This document shows positions 57,120 through 64,000 of a stretch of 64,000 nt of DNA, piece by piece. The notes under the pieces were generated by a model that was given only the letters and a program-made list of their open reading frames with translations, was not told where the DNA came from and made no database searches. This DNA comes from Diadema setosum (lineage: Eukaryota; Echinodermata; Echinoidea; Diadematoida; Diadematidae), in contig CM067069.1 in the NCBI GenBank assembly GCA_033980235.1, positions 37,075,992 to 37,139,991 of the forward strand, in the 5' to 3' direction. Numbering within the stretch: position 1 is the first letter of the stretch; each line of letters starts with the position of its first letter. Both the position numbers and the translations under genes were made by a program.

Positions 57120-57320
57120 ATGGCGAAGGTGCATTTTACCTTTGGCTCTCTTGCCGAGGAGCTGCATGCCATTTTTGGAGCGGACTGAGGTTCGTCCGCA
57201 GTTTTTGGACCATGCAATTCACCAAAAACCAAGCAAATAATTGATATTTTCTCTGAAAATTCACCTCCTGATCCCCCTCTGAGCAATACATATGTTGTAA
57301 GGATGTCAAATTTCTTATAA
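57120..57320 (+). pseudogene. 66-codon frame with one internal TGA
   Basis: ATG at 57,120 opens MAKVHFTFGSLAEELHAIFG then AD. After a TGA at 57,186 the same frame stays open (GSSAVFGPCNSPKTKQIIDI, FSENSPPDPPLSN) to TAA at 57,318. GC rises locally. The minus strand is also open (57,020-57,286), so the coding strand is uncertain. It could be a decayed captured exon. No family is recognised. Confidence 0.3.
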
Positions 57321-57689
57321 TTTGCATTGACAATACCTTTTCAAATTTTTGAAAGAGTTAGGAAGGCTAGGTACTCTCTGTCTATTAGTTATCCGTCCTG
57401 GAACATGACCCTAGTAGTAGAACGAACGTCCGTGATAATTCTAGAGAACGTCCGTGACGTATGCAATCCCTCCGATAGGGATAACTTGTCCCGAAAGTGT
57501 CCTGTATTCTTTAAAACTTTTGGCTCGAATAGCGACAAATAAAGTTTTACAAAGTAAACAATGAATTTAGAGCAGTAGTTTCAGAATTTTTAAGGCGTTA
57601 TGTGATCATGAGGAACAAACAATTGAAAATTTACTCACAATTTTACGCTTGATTTCCCTCTAATTATACAAAAACAGCTTAACACTTAA

Positions 57690-58046
57690 AGGGGAAGGCT
57701 AGTAACTGATCAGTGGGAATCAGTGGGGATGCTGGAGGATGATTGTTCCAATCATTGTGGGGTTCATTTAAGAGTACATTATATATTGATTGTTGTGTGA
57801 AAATGATTTGCTTCAGAATGGTCTCATATTCAAGTAATGTACAGATTAATGCCCCGTCACTGACCAGGGACGCTAACCTGGAAACATTAAACTGCACATT
57901 GCTTGAATATGAGACCATTCTGAAGCAAATAATTTTCACACAACAATCAATATATAATGTACTCTTAAATGAACCCCACAATGATTGGAACAATCATCCT
58001 CCAGCATTCCCACTGATTCCCACTGATCAGTTACTAGCCTTCCCCT
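57690..58046. mobile_element. Palindromic MITE, 357 bp, TTAA-flanked
   Basis: TTAA at 57,686 and 58,047. Ends AGGGGAAGGCTAGTAACTG and its complement. The arms of about 155 bases pair almost perfectly around a central 50 bases. It would extrude as a long hairpin. The TTAA target fits piggyBac or Kolobok-type mobilisation. Confidence 0.88.
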
Positions 58047-59139
58047 TTAAAACAAAGTTATGGGAAAATGGAACTTTGCGTAATTTGTAATTTCTGTGCG
58101 TTTAAATTTCTTTCTAATGAGGTTCTGGAGACAATTTGTACTGTTACAGGTTCTGAAAGTTTCGCTCACGGACGTTCTGTCCGAGAAAGGAAATTTTTGA
58201 CAATTACAAATATATCACTGCACATAAGATTAATGTTAGCTGAAAATATTACCAAATCACCGAGCCGCTCATACCCGAAAGTGAATAGCGTTCAGCACTC
58301 AATTTACCTGTAATAACAAACGGAAAACGTTTTTTTTCACGGATGTTCGTTGGTTGAATAAGTCAATGGATTACATAGTAGGAGAAAGAGGATCAGTGCC
58401 ACTTTTTAGTGACAGGTGCTCTAAGTGTTTATCTTTTGAGTATGGTAGCTGCCGTCTCAAACAGAACACATCCAGTTTTGGTCTCCATAACGGACGTTCG
58501 CTGTAATTGTCATGATATTAGATGCCTTAATTCATTCTTATTTTTCTCTTCATGACGATTTTTCCCTCATTCCCTCAATAGCCTGAACATGCTGCGACCA
58601 AACAGAAAACAAAAACAAAACAAAACAAATCAAAACAAATCCGAAAAGTGCTACGCAATCACATTCAGGATTATGACGGAAGAAGTCTGTAATGAGCATG
58701 TGTTGAATAAGAAACGGAAAAGTTTCAAAAGGACGTGGAAGCAGTTGAATGAAAATGACTGAGAAACAGAGAAGGGATCGAGCTCCAACACACAGAGAAA
58801 AGAATTGCCAGTGCACTCCCGTTATACCAAATTCCTCTGGAGAAGTTTTTGTTTGTTTGTTTATGTTTTTTATTCATCGAAAAGCCGTCACAAGCGAACA
58901 AAAATCATGCAGTATACAATTATTGTCTGATGAAAACACACAAATCCATCGCTTATCATCACATGGTGTTGTTTTATACTCATCAATGAAAAGCAATATT
59001 CATTTGTAATTTTTTCCAAGATTTTTTTTTCATTTTACACTTAAGAGACAGAGAGATCGTCAGTTTGTTTGTGCTTTTGTGCTTACTTTGAAAACACATG
59101 TTAAAAAAGTAATGATTAAGAATAGGTTTAAGGTTGCAC

Positions 59140-59880
59140 TTTGATACGTTCGCTCTTCCAAAGATTCGTTACTCCGATGTCCAAAGGTTTGTTATTCCAA
59201 AATGAAAAAAAAATTGTAGTTAATTCAGGAGGTTTGTTATTAGAAATGTTCTTCGAAAAATAGATATTAAGGATCATTATTTTTAGGTCCGTTCTTCTAA
59301 AAGTAGAATGGGCCTCATATTCGTTTAGGTGAAAACAGTTATTATGAGGTTTTGAAATTGGAGGATTTTAGTTGTTAACTTGTTTCTCCACATTTGGATA
59401 AGCGAACATAAGTTTTCATGTTCCAATTAATAAGCCTTTCGGTTAACCTTCGGAGATTCCTATCATTTACCGAATAAAAAAGCTTCATAATTATACGAAC
59501 TCTATCAATTTTCGTATTGACAAACTGTATGAATAACGTGCCTCCGAAATGACGCGCTACAAAAGGTTTGTTATAACAAACCATATTGTATAATATCGAA
59601 GTCACAAACATCCATCCAAGATATATGGACTTATTGTGTCTTGTTATGACGAAACTTCGCGGTGTCGAACCTATTATCATTTCTGACTAATATAATAACA
59701 CAATTTTTTCTCGGTAACAGTGTGTAACACAAGGAGCAAACACAGAGGGATTTGTTCCTAACGTATTCGTTTGCCCTCCCCAGCTAAACTTCGTATTTCT
59801 TTAACGGAGCACATTTCTGTTGTTTTTCTATATCATTCTTTGTCATGATTTTAGCTGTGACCATGTTCGTTATATAAAAA
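59140..59880. repeat. Region with scattered GTTCGTTATTCC-like motifs
   Basis: Copies such as GATTCGTTACTCC, GGTTTGTTATTCCAAA, GGTTTGTTATTAG, GGTCCGTTCTTC and GGTTTGTTATAACAAACC occur at intervals of 20-300 bases. Probably an older motif-bearing element nested in element II. Boundaries are not clear. Confidence 0.45.
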
Positions 59881-60454
59881 GCAAATTTTGCATTGTAGAC
59901 TTTATTGAAGTTTAGGACCTGAATATTTACTTCATGATAGCGAAATTTTGATAAATATATTCGTTCTCAAGGATGGACTATACGTCACTGAGATTACACG
60001 TACGTTTGTACGTTCATTTACGAGAGATGGAAAAATTGTTTTCTTTGATTCCTCAGTATGAGAAGATAAAGAAGCTTATATAATTGAGAACTGGTAATAT
60101 CTATTCAGGATTTTGCAGAGAAGTTTGTTCTCGACATGAAATTGCTGTTTGTTGTGCGTAAAATGCGTTTCCAACTCAAGAGAGCTGCATTGTGCAATAT
60201 CTTGTTTGTTCCGAACGTCCGTGAGCTACATGCGAACCTCCGTGATGAAAACTATGCTATGTTTGTTGGGTTATAGAGACTGCCCAGATGAGATACATCT
60301 TAAAAAGGTATATTATTATTTGGGAGTGAGGATTAAAGTATAGGATAGTGAAATAAGAGGTGAAAATATTGAGTTTCTGTAGAATGCGCGTAAAGTGGAG
60401 AAAGTGTTTAGCGGAAGAGCAATATTTTCACAGAAATGACGAATTTAATTAAAT

Positions 60455-61142
60455 GTGACAGTGCACCTCAAAACAAACAAAAAGTCGCCAGACATGAATT
60501 TTTAGTTAAGTCCATATTCTGAAAGAGCAGACTTTAAGCTTTAAAATGATGTATAACTCAAATCAAATGGACTCTCCTAACCTATCTAAATATTGGAAAG
60601 AAAGCACAAACTCAGGAAAAGTGTGAACTGAGAAAAGAGGCTCTGAAGTACAGTGTCTATTCAAGCGCTCAATCTTTACTAAACCGTGCTGGCTGTGTGA
60701 TGAATGGGACAAAAAACAGGAAGTAAACCACCAGAGTAACAACAATGAAGGGATTATCAGATTGAATTGAAATTAAGCATGCCTCATTAACACATTCTGT
60801 CCATAATCAATGCCAACTTTCAAAGCAGTCGCACTATCCTTTCAAAAGTTACTAAAGTTGAAAGTGAAGAGTGTGGACAAGGTTTTTCAGAAATGAAAAA
60901 AGGATTCTAAAGACACACATAATCACACTATTCTACCAAAAATGTTCGAGATAAACTGCTAAAAAACACACTTTCCTGCCCGTTTTATGATACCAAATTT
61001 CAGCATAATGTAAAAGAAGACCCGCTCTTTCAGAAAATATAAAATAGTCAAGTTCGGCTAGGTTGACCCATTTCACTTATTTTCAGTCCTCACGCAAAAT
61101 CAGTGTGTGCGACTTTATGTTCGTTTTGAGGTGCACGGTCAC
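60455..61142 (-). mobile_element. 690-bp MITE, complete (688 bp), in element II
   Basis: Ends GTGACAGTGCACCTC and GAGGTGCACGGTCAC. AAAT duplicated at 60,451 and 61,143. Little diverged from 34,015 and 43,553, so it landed after element II. Confidence 0.92.
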
Positions 61143-61554
61143 AAATCATCAGTTGTCTACCATTACGTACAGGTTACGAGTACAAGCTTAATATTCTGCA
61201 ATCACGTACACATGTCCCTTAAGATATTTCGTTAGGATTTTGAACTGAATCAGATCTTTGGAAACTATGTTAAATGGTATTCAAATGTATGTGCAGTACT
61301 ATTCCTCACGGACGTTCGCTGCTCTGGACATGGTAAACTTCAGCGGTGAATAAAAACTTGTTCCTCTGGGAAAATCCTAGTATAATTGGGTTCATATTAT
61401 AGCTTGGGTTATACTCTATGAGATAAGATGAATGATTTGGAGAATTTCCTACTTTTTGAATTTTGCCTTGTTTTGGCTCAATTGTACATTGTTCAAAATT
61501 CTGACCCATATACATAAAGCGCATAATACAACTTAACTAAGGAAGGGGATGTAA

Positions 61555-62869
61555 ATAGATGGTCCCACTAAGAAGAAAGGCTTGTACGAGATGGGGCCAT
61601 CAGAAAATACACAAGACAGCAACACAAAAGAAAATAAAACCAACAGATATCAGCTGACATGAAGTCAAAATAATTGGGAACGGAAAAAGAAAGAAAAAAG
61701 AAAAATAAAGGGAAAAAAAGAAAAAAATACAGCACGTGTTATCGTGGACGCAAGCTGGATTCCATGATGTAAAATTAGTAATACAACCTGGATTAATTAT
61801 AATGTATTTTTTTTAATACGTAATCATACTGGTGAAAAATGCAAGAGGAGGAGAGAATAAACACATCGGTATATACGGAACATTAAAAGGAACATGTAAG
61901 GAGGACTTGTGTTTAATAAAAAAAAAATCATAATTGTACAATGTTTAAAGAAATAATGACTTGACTGAGATGGTAAAACGAACCTTATTCGGTTGAATGT
62001 TGTAAGATTTCAATAAAAACATTTTTATTTTATTCTTGAAGGAGTTCAAAGATCGAGCTGTTGCAATATTGCTAATGAAGTGATTTCCAATACTTTGGCC
62101 CATCGTAGGTGAATGAGTTCTGAACCAACAAAGTTCTCCAAAATGGCTAATGGAAATCATTCCATCGCCTTGTTGGATCATTGTGAACAGATTGATTTCT
62201 TTGAAACATTGTTTCAAATCTATTTGAAAAAAATATTCTTATTATAGTTATGCATAAATTGTCCTAAATTATACAGATACAAATCATTTATTTCACATCA
62301 CAATTATTTTATGCTAAAAAATAGCGGGGCAGTATGGGACAAAAATGCAGTATGACATATGACATGGAGTGATTTCTTTTGTAATAAAAGTAATTTATCT
62401 AAAAATGTTCTTTATGTATTTCCCCACGCGAGAATACCGTAATTCAAATATTGCGATATTAAGGGTGAATATAATGTTAGTAGCTACGATAACGGAAAAC
62501 AAAATTTAAACTTATTAATCATACCAATAGTACGTGAAATAATTTTACACAACCGTCAATATGGAATTTTCATGAGAGTCATGATAAACTGTTATTCCGC
62601 GAAATTTTAAATGGGAAACATTTTCGAGTGAAGTACAATCTAAAACAACGTCAACATATAATGCTTCAATAGAATGAAAAAAAGCATATATTTTGTTTTT
62701 TTGAAGATTAAGAGATAACTTATTAGCTTTTATCCACTGGACAGCATTTTCTAATTCTGAATTTATTGTATTTATTTTATTAAAAGGGTAAGAAGATTAT
62801 TGTGCGAGAAAGATAAAAAATGAGTCATCTGTAAAGAGAATAAAAGAAACAACACCGTTAATTGCGTAT
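61555..62869 (-). pseudogene. LINE reverse transcriptase C-terminal half and 3' end
   Basis: Minus strand, from high to low coordinates: GVVSFILFTDDSFFIFLAQ with the catalytic Asp-Asp kept (FTDD, about 62,829-62,824); INSELENAVQWIKANKLSLN; GMINKFKFCFPLS; SPLISQYLNYGILAWGNT; RTHSPTMGQSIGNHFISNIA; and SLNSFKNKIKMFLLKSYN, ending at about 61,945. Several stops and frameshifts. The 3' region ends in a hairpin-like GGCCCCAT...AGTGGGACC (61,561-61,600). Same LINE group as 50,944. Confidence 0.85.
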
Positions 62870-63566
62870 GTGACCGTGCATCACAAAACAAACAAAAATT
62901 TGCACCCCTTCATTTTACGTGAGGACTAAAAAAAGGTAAAATGGGTGAACTTTTGTTCAAATCAATTTTGAGTTTTCCATATTTTCTGAAAGAACTATCC
63001 TTCTTCTACATTATTCTCGAGTTTGTGATCACAAATTAAATGGGAAAGTGGGTTTTCAGCAGTTTTTCTACAACTTTTTTTGTAGAGTATTGTGATCAGG
63101 TTTTTCTTATAGGCTTCTTTCATTTCGTGCAAAGCCTCTGCAACTTCTTCACATTCAACTCTAATAACATTTTGAGAAGATGTTGCTACTGCTTTGAAAG
63201 TTGGCATTCATCATGGCCAGAATAAGGTGATAGACAATGCTCAATTTCAGCTTAATCTGATAATCCCTTAATTGTTGGCGCTACTGTGGTGTACATCATG
63301 CTTTTGTCCCATTCATGGCACAGGTAGAACGGCTCTGCTATAGTCAAGATTAAGCACTTGAATTGACCCTGTACTTCAAAGCCTCTTTTCTTGGTTCACA
63401 CTGTCCAGAGTGTGAGCTTTCTTTCCAGTATTTATATAGGTTAGGGGAATACATTTGAATTGAGTTATACACAATTTTGAAGCTTAGAGTCTGCTCTTTC
63501 AGAATCTCTCCTTAACTAAAAATCCATGTCTGGCGACTTTTTGTTTGTTTTGTGGTGCAGGGTCAC
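62870..63566 (+). mobile_element. 690-bp-family MITE, diverged
   Basis: Starts GTGACCGTGCATCAC and ends TGTGGTGCAGGGTCAC. Noticeably more diverged than the other full copies. The flanks GTAT and ATAA do not match, so the duplication has decayed. LINE sequence lies on both sides. Confidence 0.88.
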
Positions 63567-64000
63567 ATAATCCCCTTTTTTTTGTACATTGGTATAACTT
63601 TCGTAGTCCTCACAGTACTAGGAAGTCGCATGTGGTACTGATGACCACTTGAGAAGGGGGTGCCCTGGGTCAGGTCAGTACAGTGTCTTGCCTGTGTGTC
63701 GACTTTATAAAATATAATGGAATTAATACAAAACACGGCACGACGAAGACGTAAGCGTTTGTGCAATATTACGCAGTGATAATGTAATCAACAGGAATTC
63801 CTTTAACCTGTTTCTGATGACGAAAAACATCATAAAGATCTATTGTACAATGAACTTTAAGAATATTGATGGTTGATAAAGGTGAACCCTTCTCCGTTAG
63901 AAGAACCACTTCCAAAACAGAGCTTACATTTCCCACATTTCCAAGAAATTTTATTAGCCTTTAAAAAAAAATGTTTCACTTCACTTGCCAAATAAGCATA
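63567..64000 (-). pseudogene. LINE remnant at the window end
   Basis: Minus strand 63,766-63,563 reads STVRTTKVIPMYKKKGIM, recalling the 'WK.AKVIPIFKKG' block at the start of LINE reverse transcriptases. Above it (to 64,000) a frame with ISWKCGKCKLCFGSGSSNGE has paired cysteines. With 61,555-62,869 it may be one LINE missing about 200 codons. The element runs out of the window. Confidence 0.5.

Larger units (their letters stand above)
56313..61508. mobile_element. Element II: 5.2-kb transposon with ACGTCCGTGA throughout
   Basis: The left end is TGGGTGAGAATTTTGAACG, then ATGTACAATTG. The right end is the inverse, CAATTGTACATTGTTC to AAAATTCTGACCCA. TATA flanks both sides (56,309 and 61,509). 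The motif ACGTCCGTGA lies at 56,708, 57,071, 57,426, 57,448, 60,215 and 60,236 (plus) and 56,883, 58,166, 58,337, 58,488 and 61,316 (minus). Nested are a 357-bp palindromic MITE and a 690-bp MITE. The ends resemble element I but the interior does not. No transposase is recognised. Confidence 0.8.

Noticed and set aside
57679..58090. Two ORFs on opposite strands with nearly the same protein
   Set aside because: They are the two arms of a palindromic MITE read in either direction.
34413..60745. The same 60-residue ORF found five times (for example 34,413-34,595 +, 43,661-43,843 -, 60,563-60,745 -)
   Set aside because: It lies at the same place in each 690-bp MITE. Identity follows from recent MITE spread, and there is no coding signature.

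Overview
The window looks like AT-rich nuclear DNA from a marine invertebrate deuterostome, most likely an echinoderm and perhaps a sea urchin. No bacterial-type gene, operon, rRNA or CRISPR array is visible. The organism call is inference. It rests on minus-strand exons of a leucine-rich-repeat (LRR) protein in a tandem exon array, as in the large innate-receptor families of echinoderms; on a fold-back transposon with tandem-repeat arms and probable 8-bp target duplications, like the TU elements of sea urchin; and on decayed LINE reverse transcriptases, tRNA-derived SINEs and many inverted-repeat elements. No complete multi-exon gene can be assembled.

Layout. 1-2,600: the low-coordinate (3') end of the LRR gene, with a 74-bp exon at 1,635-1,708 and a 174-bp LRR exon at 2,339-2,512. 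3,000-8,700: small inverted-repeat elements and tRNA-like SINE pieces. 8,730-25,090: tandem intron/exon modules of about 2.3 kb, each with one 183-bp phase-0 LRR exon on the minus strand (exons at 11,441, 19,170, 23,355 and 24,414; one module has lost its exon). The modules are interrupted by a 5.5-kb inverted-repeat transposon (11,835-17,369), a 1.1-kb solo LTR (19,452-20,568) and a 702-bp fold-back SINE (22,358-23,059). 25,100-33,360: two older module pairs with exons at 25,752, 31,631 and 32,550. Between them lies a LINE 3' end split by a 3.16-kb fold-back element.

33,400-49,850: no genes recognised. It holds satellite-like arrays, 690-bp MITEs of one family (about ten copies in the window, 4-bp target duplications), a MITE-like element carrying telomere-type TTAGGG repeats, a 4-kb TA-flanked element and a piggyBac-like insert. 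49,857-55,418 and 56,313-61,508: two related 5-kb elements with similar terminal inverted repeats and TATA target sites. Each is studded along its whole length with its own version of a 10-bp motif (ACGTCTCTGA in the first, ACGTCCGTGA in the second). The first also carries a well-formed terminal exon of unknown protein. These two are the best candidates for something undescribed. 61,560-64,000: LINE reverse transcriptase remnants and one more MITE.

How the parts relate: the LRR exons are all in one orientation, all symmetric phase 0, and would splice in frame in any number. Transposons sit in their introns, and paralogous modules serve as empty sites that define the insertions to the base.
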